Assembly: GCF_037076455.1 (NCBI RefSeq)
Contig: NZ_AP028679.1
Span: 2,805,501 to 2,869,500 of the forward strand
DNA: 64,000 nt
Origin: Desulfoferula mesophila
Lineage (GTDB): Bacteria; Desulfobacterota; Desulfarculia; Desulfarculales; Desulfarculaceae
Reading direction: 5' to 3'
Shown here: positions 33,572 to 41,824 of the stretch, in pieces
How the letters are laid out: each line of letters starts with the position of its first letter
How positions within the stretch are numbered: the first letter of the stretch is position 1
Notes under the pieces: model-generated
What the model was told of the DNA's origin: nothing
Seen by the model: the letters and a program-made list of their open reading frames with translations, nothing else
The model's database searches: none
Translations under genes and position numbers: made by a program

Positions 33572-35926
33572 ATGAGCGGCAACTTCTCGGTAATCGGAGG
33601 CCGGGCGGCCCGCAAGGACGCCCCCGACAAGTCCACGGGCAAGGCCCGCTACATCGAGGACCTCAAATTCGTAGGCGAGCTGGCCGGGGCCATGCTGCAA
33701 TCCAGCCAGGCCCACGCCAAGATCAAGAGCATCGACATTTCCAAAGCCCAGGCTTTGCCCGGGGTGGTGGCGGTGATCACCGCCCAGGACGTGCCGGACA
33801 TCAAGTACGGGGTGTCGCCGGCCCGCTACGACGAGAATCTTTTCGCCAAGGACCGGGTGCGCTACGTGGGCGACGAGATCGCCGCGGTGGCCGCCGAGGA
33901 TCTGGCCACCGCGCTCAAGGCGGTGGAGCTGATCGAGGTGGAGTACGAGCCCCTGCCGGTGCTGCTCACGGTGGAGGAGGCCATGGCCGAGGGGGCTCCC
34001 TGGATCCACGACGAATTTCCCGACAACGTCTGCGCCAAGGTGGAGCAGGAGTTTGGCGACGTGGAGGCGGCCTTCGCCGAGTGCGACATCATCCAGGAGG
34101 GCAGTTTTTATTCCAAGCGTCAGGACGGGGCCTTTATCGAGCCCAACCAGTGCGTGGCCCTGGTGGACTCTGACGGGGTGCTCAACCTGCACAGCTCCAC
34201 CCAGGTGCCCCACTACGTGCAGCGCACCGTGGCCATGGTCACCGGCCTGGGCATGAGCCGGGTGCGGGTGGCCAAGCCCTACGTGGGCGGCGGCTTCGGC
34301 CCCAAGGCCTCGGCCACCCCCATCGAGCTGGCCTCGAGCTTTTTGGCCATCAAGACCGGGCGTCCGGTGCGCATGGCCTACACCAGGGAGCAGGTGTTTC
34401 TTTTCAGCCGGGCCCGCCACGGCTTCACCCACCACATGAAGCTGGGGGCCAAGAAGGACGGCACCCTGATGGCCCTGGACCACCAGGCCACGCTGGAGGG
34501 CGGGGCCTACTCCTCCTTCGGCATCGCCACGGTTTACTACGCCGGCTCTCTCTTGGGCGGCCCCTACAAGCTGCCCAACATGCGCTACCAGGGCCAGCGC
34601 ATCTACACCAACAAGCCCGCCTGCGGGGCCCAGCGGGGCCACGGCGGGGTTATCGCCCGGGGTCTTTTCGAGCAGCAGCTGGACCTGGTGGCCGAGAAGC
34701 TGGGCATGGACCCCATCGAGCTTCGCCTGAAGAACATGATGGAGACCGGGGACGTTACTTGCAACGACCTGGCCATGAGCAGCCTGGGCATGCGCGAGTG
34801 TTTGGAGGCGGTGAAAACCGGCTCCGGCTGGGCGGAGAAAAAGGGCAAGCTGCCGCCGGGCAAGGGCATCGGCGTGGCCTGCGGCTTCTTCGTCTCCGGC
34901 GCGGGTTATCCCATCTATCGCAGCGACACCTATCACTGCACCATCATCATCAAGGCCGACGAGGACGGCGGGGGCATTTTGCTCTACACCGCCTCGGCCG
35001 AGATCGGCCAGGGCTCTGAGACCACCATGGCCATGATCGCCGCCGAGGCGGTGGGCATCGACTACGAGCAGGTGCGGGTCAAGAGCGGCGACACCGACTT
35101 CGGCATCGACCTGGGGGCCTATTCCTCGCGCACCACCCTGATGACCGGCCACGCCGCCAAGGAGGCGGGGGAAAACCTCAAGGCCATGATTCTGGAGACC
35201 CTGGCCCAGGAGCTGGGCATCGAGCAGAGCCGCCTGGACATCAAGGAGGGCCGGATCAAGATCAGCGGCGATCCGGTGGACTTCAGCGCCATCCGCACGG
35301 GCTACATCAAGGAGCACCGCGGCTGGCCGGACCCGCCGGAGGGCGACGAGCTGACCTTCCGCGAGGCGGCGCGCCTGGCCTACCTGCGCCGGGGCACGGT
35401 GGTGGCCACGGGCAAGTACAAGCCTCCGGTCTTGGGCGGCAAGTACAAGGGCGCGGCGGTGGGCACCAGCCCGGCCTACGGCTGCTCGGCCCAGGTGGCC
35501 GAGGTGAGCGTGGACTTCGAGACGGGCCAGATCAAGGTGGAGCGCATCACGGACGCCCACGACTGCGGCCAGGCGGTGAACCTGACCAGCGTGGAGGCCC
35601 AGATGCAGGGCTCGGTGTCCATGGGCCTGGGCGAAGCGCTTTTCGAGGAGGTGAAATTCGACTCCCAGGGGCGCATCATCAATCCCAGCCTGGGCGAGTA
35701 CCACATCCCCACGGTGATGGACATGCCCGAGACCAAGTGCATCGTGGTGGAGTCGGGCGAGCCCAACGGGCCCTTCGGGGCCAAGGAGGTGGGCGAGGGA
35801 GCCATCATGCCCACCATCCCGGCCATCCTCAACGCGGTGCGCAACGCCACCGGCCTAGTGCTCGATGAAACCCCGCTGACCCCCGAACGCGTCTACCAGG
35901 CGTTTAAGAAACAGAAAGGGGCATGA
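33572..35926 (+). CDS. Molybdenum hydroxylase large molybdopterin subunit (CoxL/HcrA type)
   Basis: The 784-residue catalytic subunit of a xanthine oxidase family enzyme. VGGGFGPKAS and GAQRGHGG are the usual cofactor-binding segments, and the base Glu is expected at Glu742 in GEGAIMPT. It hydroxylates, or reductively dehydroxylates, a substrate at a Mo-pyranopterin cofactor. With the CoA ligase upstream the substrate is probably a CoA thioester. The absence of the [4Fe-4S] loop in the FAD subunit argues against classical 4-hydroxybenzoyl-CoA reductase. The stop overlaps the DUF2080 start (ATGA). Confidence 0.94.
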   Translation: MSGNFSVIGGRAARKDAPDKSTGKARYIEDLKFVGELAGAMLQSSQAHAKIKSIDISKAQALPGVVAVITAQDVPDIKYGVSPARYDENLFAKDRVRYVGDEIAAVAAEDLATALKAVELIEVEYEPLPVLLTVEEAMAEGAPWIHDEFPDNVCAKVEQEFGDVEAAFAECDIIQEGSFYSKRQDGAFIEPNQCVALVDSDGVLNLHSSTQVPHYVQRTVAMVTGLGMSRVRVAKPYVGGGFGPKASATPIELASSFLAIKTGRPVRMAYTREQVFLFSRARHGFTHHMKLGAKKDGTLMALDHQATLEGGAYSSFGIATVYYAGSLLGGPYKLPNMRYQGQRIYTNKPACGAQRGHGGVIARGLFEQQLDLVAEKLGMDPIELRLKNMMETGDVTCNDLAMSSLGMRECLEAVKTGSGWAEKKGKLPPGKGIGVACGFFVSGAGYPIYRSDTYHCTIIIKADEDGGGILLYTASAEIGQGSETTMAMIAAEAVGIDYEQVRVKSGDTDFGIDLGAYSSRTTLMTGHAAKEAGENLKAMILETLAQELGIEQSRLDIKEGRIKISGDPVDFSAIRTGYIKEHRGWPDPPEGDELTFREAARLAYLRRGTVVATGKYKPPVLGGKYKGAAVGTSPAYGCSAQVAEVSVDFETGQIKVERITDAHDCGQAVNLTSVEAQMQGSVSMGLGEALFEEVKFDSQGRIINPSLGEYHIPTVMDMPETKCIVVESGEPNGPFGAKEVGEGAIMPTIPAILNAVRNATGLVLDETPLTPERVYQAFKKQKGA

Positions 35927-36126
35927 GCGCCCCTCCCTCCCCAGGCAAGCGCCCGGCGGCAAGTTCGCCGCCGGGCGCCGACCTTTCCTCTCGGCCGGTC
36001 AAGTTCGTGGTCCACGGCGAAGAGATGGTGGAAAAGAAGGTGCACCAGACCGGCACCAGCGGCAGGGTTTATTTGCCCCAGGCCTGGATCGGCAAGCGGG
36101 TCAAGGTTATCCTAGTTACCAAGTAA
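35923..36126 (+). CDS. Small DUF2080 family protein, copy 2
   Basis: A 67-residue paralogue of the protein at 10716-10895. The first 25 residues are Pro/Ser/Ala-rich and probably disordered; the rest repeats the VKF-VHG-E-EK-V-Q-G-SGR-YLP-W-GKRVK pattern. Its ATG overlaps the stop of the molybdenum hydroxylase large subunit, and a ThiS-like gene follows after 22 bases, so it is fully embedded in the operon. The family label, transposon-encoded, does not fit this setting. An AbrB-like or other small beta-fold is plausible. Confidence 0.78.
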   Translation: MSAPPSPGKRPAASSPPGADLSSRPVKFVVHGEEMVEKKVHQTGTSGRVYLPQAWIGKRVKVILVTK

Positions 36127-36148
36127 TAATTCTTGCGCGGGATCGATC

Positions 36149-36361
36149 ATGCCCTCAAGCATCACCATAACCGTGGACGGCCTGGCCGAGTCCGTACCCC
36201 AGGACACGAGCCTGCCCCAACTTATCCTTTTGCACCAGGCGCAGCACAAAGACCTGATCGTGGAGATCAACGGCCGGTTCGTGCATCCACGAGAATATGA
36301 GCAGGTAAGCTTCGCCCAAGGAGACCGGGTGGAACTCATCCACCCCGCCTTCGGGGGCTAG
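36149..36361 (+). CDS. ThiS/MoaD-like sulfur carrier protein
   Basis: A 70-residue ubiquitin-like beta-grasp protein ending in Gly-Gly (HPAFGG). The C-terminal glycine is the site for adenylation and conversion to thiocarboxylate, the sulfur donor for molybdopterin or thiazole. VEINGRFVHPREY and GDRVELIHPAFGG are typical. The E1-like partner follows directly. In this operon it most probably supplies sulfur for the pyranopterin of the adjacent molybdenum enzyme. Confidence 0.9.
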   Translation: MPSSITITVDGLAESVPQDTSLPQLILLHQAQHKDLIVEINGRFVHPREYEQVSFAQGDRVELIHPAFGG

Positions 36362-36363
36362 GC

Positions 36364-37101
36364 TTGGACTCCCGCTACACCATGCAGGAGCGCCTGGCCG
36401 GGTGGGGGACCCAGGGACAGTCCCGCCTGGCGGCCGCCACGGTGGTGATCCTGGGCCTGGGCGGTTTGGGGGGCACCGCGGCCCTGCTCCTGGTCCGGGC
36501 CGGGGTGGGCCGCTTGCGCCTGGTGGACCCGGACCGGGTGGCCCTGGACAACCTGCACCGCCAAATGCTCTACGACGAGGCCGACGCGGCCCAGGCCGCT
36601 CCCAAGGCCGAGGCTGCCGCCCGGCATCTGGCTCGCGTCAACCAAGAGGTGGCCCTGGAACCGGTCCAGGCCGAGTTTGGCCCGGACAACGGAGCGGAAC
36701 TGCTGGCCGGTGCGGACCTGGTCCTGGACTGCCTGGATCGTCCCGAACCACGCCTGGTGCTCAACCGCTTGTGCCTGGAGCTGGGCCTGCCCTGGGTGCA
36801 CGCCGGAGTTACCGCCACCCAGGGCCAGGTGCTGGTGTTGCGCCCCGGCCGCGGCCCCTGCCTGCGCTGCTGGTTGCCCGATCCCGGCGAACCGGCCCTT
36901 ACCAGCGCCCGCGACGGCATCCTGGGCCCGGCCGCCGCGCTCATGGCCTCCTTGCAGGCCAACGAGGCCCTGAAGCTGCTCCTGGGCCGCGAGGAGGCCC
37001 TGCTCGGCGGCATGCTGGTGGCCCGCCTGTGGCCGCCCCGTTTTCATGAGGTGCGCTTCGTCCGCGACGCGGACCAGCCCTGCCCGGTCTGCGGCTTTTG
37101 A
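36364..37101 (+). CDS. ThiF/MoeB/HesA-family E1-like adenylyltransferase
   Basis: A 245-residue E1-like enzyme that adenylates the C-terminal glycine of a ThiS/MoaD-type carrier. It has ATP-binding GLGGLGG, the DNLHRQ motif with catalytic Arg, and a zinc site made of CLRC (near residue 180) and CPVC at the extreme C-terminus. The TTG start 2 bases after the carrier gene gives the expected RYTMQERL N-terminus; an internal ATG at 36382 is the alternative. Last gene of the TRAP/molybdenum operon. Confidence 0.92.
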   Translation: MDSRYTMQERLAGWGTQGQSRLAAATVVILGLGGLGGTAALLLVRAGVGRLRLVDPDRVALDNLHRQMLYDEADAAQAAPKAEAAARHLARVNQEVALEPVQAEFGPDNGAELLAGADLVLDCLDRPEPRLVLNRLCLELGLPWVHAGVTATQGQVLVLRPGRGPCLRCWLPDPGEPALTSARDGILGPAAALMASLQANEALKLLLGREEALLGGMLVARLWPPRFHEVRFVRDADQPCPVCGF

Positions 37102-37240
37102 GCCTTCGTCCGCGCGGGGCCCTTTAGGAAACTTGCCCCCCTTTCCCTCCAACGCGCTATTATAGAAAAAACGCTTCATCCATGGCCCCACCCGCCCCAC
37201 GGTCCCCGCATGACCGGGGCGTCGTGAGGCCTTGATGACC

Positions 37241-37254
37241 TTGATTAAGCTCAA
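37241..37254. promoter_or_regulatory. FNR-like dyad just upstream of the ferritin gene
   Basis: TTGA-TTAAGC-TCAA lies 17 bases before the ferritin start, overlapping the ribosome-binding region. A TATTAT near 37158 could be the -10 of the promoter. The position would suit repression. Weak evidence. Confidence 0.3.
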
Positions 37255-37270
37255 TTGAGGAGTTGGCAGA

Positions 37271-37786
37271 ATGCTCAACGAAAAAATGGAAGCGGCCATC
37301 AACGGACAAATCAACGCCGAGATCTATTCCTCTTATCTGTACATGTCCATGGCCACCTGGTTCGACGCCCAAACCCTGCCGGGCATGGCCCACTGGATGC
37401 GGGTACAGGCCCAAGAGGAGTGGACCCACGCCATCAAGTTCTACAATTATGTCAACGACCGGGGCGGCCGGGTGAAGCTCAGCGCCATCGACGGACCTCC
37501 CACCGACTGGGACGACGCCCTGGCCGTGTTCAAGGCCGTGGCCGAGCACGAGGCCAAGGTCACCGGGCTCATCAACGGGCTCATGGACCTGGCTCTCAGC
37601 CTCAGCGACCACGCCACCAGCAGCTTCTTGAAGTGGTTCGTGGACGAGCAGGTGGAAGAAGAAGCCAGCGCCGCCGAGGTGGTGGGACAGATGAAACTGG
37701 CCCAGGCCAACCCCAGCGCCCTGTTGATGCTGGACAAGGATCTGGCCACCCGCGTCTTCAACCCGCCGGTGTGGTTGGTCATCTAA
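37271..37786 (+). CDS. ftnA: Bacterial non-heme ferritin
   Basis: A 171-residue four-helix iron-storage protein. Ferroxidase ligands are recognisable as Glu in NAEIYSSY, Glu-x2-His in QEEWTHA and Glu in EHEAKVT, as in FtnA. It oxidises and stores iron in the cytoplasm and limits Fenton chemistry, which suits an anaerobe exposed to traces of oxygen. GGAG precedes the start. An octaheme cytochrome gene follows after about 30 bases, so the two may be co-transcribed. Confidence 0.94.
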   Translation: MLNEKMEAAINGQINAEIYSSYLYMSMATWFDAQTLPGMAHWMRVQAQEEWTHAIKFYNYVNDRGGRVKLSAIDGPPTDWDDALAVFKAVAEHEAKVTGLINGLMDLALSLSDHATSSFLKWFVDEQVEEEASAAEVVGQMKLAQANPSALLMLDKDLATRVFNPPVWLVI

Positions 37787-37816
37787 GCCGCGTCCCCCAG
37801 CCCCACGGAGCGAGTG

Positions 37817-39307
37817 ATGCCCCTGTTGCGAACCCTGACCTGCGTGCTGGCCCTGGTGGCGGCCCTGGCCCTCCCGGCCCTGGCCGCGCCCCAGGCCCCC
37901 CTCAGCGAAGCCACCCAGGCCTGTCTGGACTGCCACAACGACGCCACCCCCGGCATCGTGGCCGACTGGCGGCGGGGCCGCATGTCCCAGAAGACCCCGG
38001 CCCAGGCCCTCCAGGAGCCCGAGGCGGCCCGCCGGGTGTCGGCCAAAAAGGTTCCCGCCGATCTGATGCTGGTGGCTGTGGGCTGCGCCGAATGCCACAC
38101 CGGCGACGCCAAGGCCCACGCCGACAGCTTCGATCACGGGGGCTACCAGGTGCACCCGGTGGTCACCCCGGCCGACTGCGCCCGCTGCCATCCCCAGGAG
38201 CGGGAGCAGTATAGCCACAACCTCATGGCCCACGCCAGGGGCAACCTGATCAACAACCCCATCTACATGGACCTGGCTTTGCAGGTCAACGGCGTGCCCA
38301 AGGTGGAGGGCGGCAAGGCCGTGCTTACGCCGCCCAGCGCCCTGGCCGAGGCCGAGTCCTGCCTCTATTGCCACGGAACCGAGATCAAGGTGGAGGGCAA
38401 GCTCACCCGCGACACCGGGGACTTCGGGGAAATGGAGTTCCCCAAGCTGAGCGGCTGGCCCAACCGGGGGGTGGGCCGCAAGAATCCCGACGGCACCTTG
38501 GGCTCATGCAGCGCCTGCCACACCCGCCACCAGTTCGCCATAGAGATGGCCCGTTCGCCCTACACCTGCTCCGAGTGCCACAAGGGCCCCGACGTGCCGG
38601 TGTACAAGGTGTATCAGGTGAGCAAGCACGGCAACATCTACTACGCCATGCACAAGCAGTGGGACATGGCCAAGGTGCCCTGGACCCCGGGCAAGGACTT
38701 CACCGCTCCCACCTGCGCGGCCTGCCACGTCAGCCTCTTGAGCGACGCGGGGGGCAACGTCATCGCCCAGCGCACCCATCAGATGACCGACCGGCTGTGG
38801 GTGCGTCTGCTGGGGCTCATCTACGCCCACCCCCAGCCCAAGAGCCCCGAGACCTGGAAGATAACCAACGCCAACGGGCGAACCCTGGCCACCACTCTCA
38901 CCGGCCAGCCGGCCGCCAAGTTCCTCATTGACGCCCATGAACAGAAGGCGCGCCAAGAGCGCATGGCCAAGGTGTGCGGGGCCTGCCACGCCCAGGGCTG
39001 GGTGCAGGGCCAGTTCGCCCGCCTGGACCAGACCGTCAAGGACTCCGACGCCATGGTCCTGGCCGCCACCCGTCTGATGATGGAGGCCTGGCAAAAGGGC
39101 TTGGCCCAGGGCCCGCCCAAGGCGAGCCCCTTTGACGAATACGTGGAGATGCTGTGGACCAGGCAGTGGCTGTTCTACGCCAACTCCACCCGCTTCGCCT
39201 CGGCCATGATGGGCGCGGACATGGGGGTGTTCGACAACGGCCGCTGGGACATGAACAAAACGGTGCGTCACCTCGAAGACTGGATCAAGGTGCACCAGAA
39301 GCCCTAG
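37817..39307 (+). CDS. Periplasmic octaheme cytochrome c, HAO-like
   Basis: A 496-residue secreted cytochrome with a signal peptide (ending PALA) and exactly eight CxxCH heme sites: CLDCH, CAECH, CARCH, CLYCH, CSACH, CSECH, CAACH and CGACH. Number, length and the SKHGNIYYA segment after the sixth site fit the hydroxylamine oxidoreductase / octaheme reductase group. By my alignment the C-terminal tyrosine that crosslinks to the P460 heme in ammonia oxidisers is not present (GADMG), as in reductive relatives. Its substrate (nitrite, hydroxylamine or a sulfur oxyanion) is unknown. ATG at 37817 has GGAG 6 bases upstream. Confidence 0.85.
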   Translation: MPLLRTLTCVLALVAALALPALAAPQAPLSEATQACLDCHNDATPGIVADWRRGRMSQKTPAQALQEPEAARRVSAKKVPADLMLVAVGCAECHTGDAKAHADSFDHGGYQVHPVVTPADCARCHPQEREQYSHNLMAHARGNLINNPIYMDLALQVNGVPKVEGGKAVLTPPSALAEAESCLYCHGTEIKVEGKLTRDTGDFGEMEFPKLSGWPNRGVGRKNPDGTLGSCSACHTRHQFAIEMARSPYTCSECHKGPDVPVYKVYQVSKHGNIYYAMHKQWDMAKVPWTPGKDFTAPTCAACHVSLLSDAGGNVIAQRTHQMTDRLWVRLLGLIYAHPQPKSPETWKITNANGRTLATTLTGQPAAKFLIDAHEQKARQERMAKVCGACHAQGWVQGQFARLDQTVKDSDAMVLAATRLMMEAWQKGLAQGPPKASPFDEYVEMLWTRQWLFYANSTRFASAMMGADMGVFDNGRWDMNKTVRHLEDWIKVHQKP

Positions 39308-39327
39308 GGCCATAACTAGCGACGCCG

Positions 39328-39358
39328 ACGCCCCGCCGAGATGGCGGGGCGTTTTTTT
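39328..39358 (+). terminator. Strong Rho-independent terminator
   Basis: A 10-bp stem ACGCCCCGCC/GGCGGGGCGT (39328-39337 with 39343-39352), a 5-base loop and a run of Ts. It closes the ferritin-cytochrome unit, 12 bases before the stop of the convergent queE gene. Confidence 0.95.
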
Positions 39359-39369
39359 CGGCTCCGAGC

Positions 39370-40017
39370 CTACACCCCGCGGGTATGCTCGGGCCAAAGC
39401 TCCTTGTGCAGGGGAAGCTGGAAGCGCACCGGCAGGCGGTCTTGCAATATCCAATCGGCCACCTGGCTGGACGCGATGGCCCCATGAACGCAAGAGATGA
39501 GCACCCCCGCGCGTTCCGCCAGGCGGTGCTGCTCTATCATGCGGAGGGCATAGTCGTAGTCGGCCCGGTCGGCCAACACGAACTTGACCTCGTGATGGGG
39601 CCGCAGCATTTCCAGATTGGGCCAATGCATGCGCTCATGCATGCCCGAGGAAGGGCATTTGAGGTCCATGATCACGTGAACCTCCTCGGGCACCTGGGCC
39701 AGGCTGAAGGCCCCGCTGGTCTCCAGGAGCACCGTATATCCCTCCTGAAGAAACAGCTCCATCATGCGGGGCGTCGCTTCTTGGGCCAGGGGCTCTCCAC
39801 CGGTGAGCTCCACCAACTCCACCCCCAGGCCGGCCACCTTGCCCAATATCTCCTCCAGGATCATGTCATGCCCTTCGGTCTTGGCGTAGGTGGTGTCGCA
39901 CCAACGGCACTCCAAGGGGCAACCGCTGGTGCGCACGAAGACGCAGGGCAGCCCCACAAAGCTGCTCTCGCCTTGCAGGCTGAGAAATATTTCGCACACC
40001 TTGAGCTTGTACATCAT
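39370..40017 (-). CDS. queE: 7-carboxy-7-deazaguanine synthase
   Basis: Radical SAM enzyme that makes 7-carboxy-7-deazaguanine in the preQ0/queuosine pathway. It has 215 residues. The iron-sulfur cluster is bound by Cys33-x3-Cys37-x2-Cys40 (CPLECRWC), preceded by SLQGESSF as expected for QueE, and TGGEPL follows. The later steps of the pathway, tgt and queA, are encoded at 58.6-60.8 kb. GGGGAGA precedes two adjacent ATG codons; I use the first. Convergent with the octaheme cytochrome gene. Confidence 0.93.
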   Translation of the reverse strand: MMYKLKVCEIFLSLQGESSFVGLPCVFVRTSGCPLECRWCDTTYAKTEGHDMILEEILGKVAGLGVELVELTGGEPLAQEATPRMMELFLQEGYTVLLETSGAFSLAQVPEEVHVIMDLKCPSSGMHERMHWPNLEMLRPHHEVKFVLADRADYDYALRMIEQHRLAERAGVLISCVHGAIASSQVADWILQDRLPVRFQLPLHKELWPEHTRGV

Positions 40018-40123
40018 CGCGCTCTCCCCGCGGCGGCCTTGGCCTTTCCCTTGAATTTAAGATATCATTTTTTAACGAGGCGGTGAATCTTCGGCCGGGC
40101 CGCCTCTTGCACGCTTGCCAAAC

Positions 40124-40924
40124 ATGGCCGTGGGAGCACTTTCGTTGCCCTACTTCGCTTTGGACAAAAAGTATTTCAGCAAGTTCGCCATTGCGCTGGG
40201 TCTGTTGGCCATCTCGGGAATATTCTTCCTGGGCTTCTGGGCCGCCACCGGGGATTTGGCCTATATCTCCAAGTATTTTTACATCCATCTGGCTTTCCTG
40301 CCCATACACGCCCTGGTGCTGGGCCTTATCCTGGACGAGTTGATCCAGCTGCGCGAGAAAATGGAGCGCCGCAAACGCCTCAACATGTTCCTGGGCATTT
40401 TCTATCGGCAAATGGGCATCGACATCATGCTCAACCTGCTCAACCTGGTTAGCAACCGGGACGAGTTGGAAGAGCAAATGCTGGTGGACAAGAGTTGGAA
40501 CGCCAGGCGTTTCGCCAAGGCCCGCCGGGACCTGCACGGCTTCAAGTTAAAGATGGAGCCCAACCCCAGAATGTTGGCCGCCCTTATGGATACTCTGGTA
40601 TCGCGGGAACAGGAAATCATCGCCATGACCCGCAACCCCCTGATGCTGGAGTTCGAGAGCCTGCATCATTGCCTGCTCAGCCTGTTCCACCTCATCGAGG
40701 AGTACCATTTCCGGGGGCCCATGGATAAGCTCCGCCCCGAAGTGCTCAAGCACTTGGCCCAGGACGCGGGTAAGGCCCTGACCAACCTGGCGACCCTATG
40801 GGTGGCCTATCTGGAGCACCTCAAGGACGAGCACCCGGTGCTTTTCGGCTTCCAGGTGGGGCTGCACAACAGTATCCAGCCCATGGAACTGGATGCCAAC
40901 GGAGACTCGCCCGAGGACGACTGA
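40124..40924 (+). CDS. Membrane protein of unknown function
   Basis: I do not recognise this 266-residue protein. Two hydrophobic helices (about residues 20-42 and 50-72) anchor it, and the remaining two thirds are cytoplasmic, helical and charged, with several His and Glu (LHHCLLSLFHLIEEYHF). The C-terminus is acidic (GDSPEDD). Neither the ATG used here nor a TTG at 40115 has a strong ribosome-binding site. A glycosyltransferase gene follows within 20 bases, so they may be one unit. Confidence 0.7.
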   Translation: MAVGALSLPYFALDKKYFSKFAIALGLLAISGIFFLGFWAATGDLAYISKYFYIHLAFLPIHALVLGLILDELIQLREKMERRKRLNMFLGIFYRQMGIDIMLNLLNLVSNRDELEEQMLVDKSWNARRFAKARRDLHGFKLKMEPNPRMLAALMDTLVSREQEIIAMTRNPLMLEFESLHHCLLSLFHLIEEYHFRGPMDKLRPEVLKHLAQDAGKALTNLATLWVAYLEHLKDEHPVLFGFQVGLHNSIQPMELDANGDSPEDD

Positions 40925-40942
40925 GGGTGAACCGTAGAAGCC

Positions 40943-41680
40943 TTGCGTGAATCACGCCCAACCGGCCCAGCGCCCCAGGAACAGGAGCAACGGAGTCTGC
41001 GCCCCGCCGGCATAAGCGTGGTCATCCCCACTCTTGACGAGCAGGCGGGCATCGCCGCCTGTCTGGCCGCCGTGGGCTCCCCGACCGGGGTGGAGGTCAT
41101 CGTGGCCGACGGCGGCAGCCGCGACGCCACCATCAGCGCCGCCCGCCGGGCCGGGGCCAAGGTCATCCATGCCCCCCGGGGCCGGGCCCGGCAAATGAAC
41201 GCGGGCGCCGCCACCGCGCAAGGCGACGTCCTGCTTTTCCTGCACGCCGACACCCTGCTCCCCCCCGCTTGGGAGGGGGAGGTCCGCCGCATCCTGGCCC
41301 GGCCCCGGACGGCGGCCGGGGCCTTCACCTTTCGCCTGGACCGGCGCGGCGCTGGTCTGCGCTTCATCGAACTGAGTGTGGCCTGGCGTTGCCGCCTGGC
41401 GGCCATGCCCTATGGGGACCAGGCGCTGTTCGTGCGCCGGGAAGATTTCCTGGCTGCTGGCGGCTATCCCGACCTGCCCATCATGGAAGATTGCGAACTT
41501 GTGCGGCTGCTGAAAAAACGCGGGAGTATCATTGTTTCGCCCGCCGTGGCCACGACCTCGGCCCGCCGCTGGCAACGCAAGGGCCTTGTGGCCACTACCC
41601 TCTTTAACTCCCTGGTTGTGGTGGCCTTTTACCTGGGATACCCGCCCGCTCTCCTGCGCCGACTCTACGACCGTATTTGA
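40943..41680 (+). CDS. Family 2 glycosyltransferase, TIGR04283-like
   Basis: A 245-residue GT-A fold glycosyltransferase. SVVIPTLDEQ is the N-terminal nucleotide-binding strand, ADGGSRDAT the next motif, LHADT the metal-binding variant of DxD, and GYPDLPIMEDCEL the acceptor-side acidic motif. The overall pattern matches the rSAM/selenodomain-associated transferase 2 group, whose sugar donor and acceptor are unknown. A hydrophobic segment near the C-terminus may attach it to the membrane. The start (TTG) is uncertain. Confidence 0.85.
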   Translation: MRESRPTGPAPQEQEQRSLRPAGISVVIPTLDEQAGIAACLAAVGSPTGVEVIVADGGSRDATISAARRAGAKVIHAPRGRARQMNAGAATAQGDVLLFLHADTLLPPAWEGEVRRILARPRTAAGAFTFRLDRRGAGLRFIELSVAWRCRLAAMPYGDQALFVRREDFLAAGGYPDLPIMEDCELVRLLKKRGSIIVSPAVATTSARRWQRKGLVATTLFNSLVVVAFYLGYPPALLRRLYDRI

Positions 41681-41738
41681 CCCTCGCCGGCTCCCGTAAG
41701 GGTCCCTCATGAAATCCATTCAGCTATCATATAGCGGG

Positions 41739-41767
41739 TTGACAGTAACATTGCTCGCGGATACTAA
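41739..41767 (+). promoter_or_regulatory. Sigma-70 promoter of the fumarase-fumarate reductase operon
   Basis: Perfect TTGACA (41739-41744), a 17-base spacer and TACTAA (41762-41767), about 58 bases upstream of the fumarase alpha start. Confidence 0.75.
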
Positions 41768-41824
41768 TGGTTATTCACGATGAGGACTCGCGGGCCCGGC
41801 CCGCAAAACAGCGGGAGAAAAATC

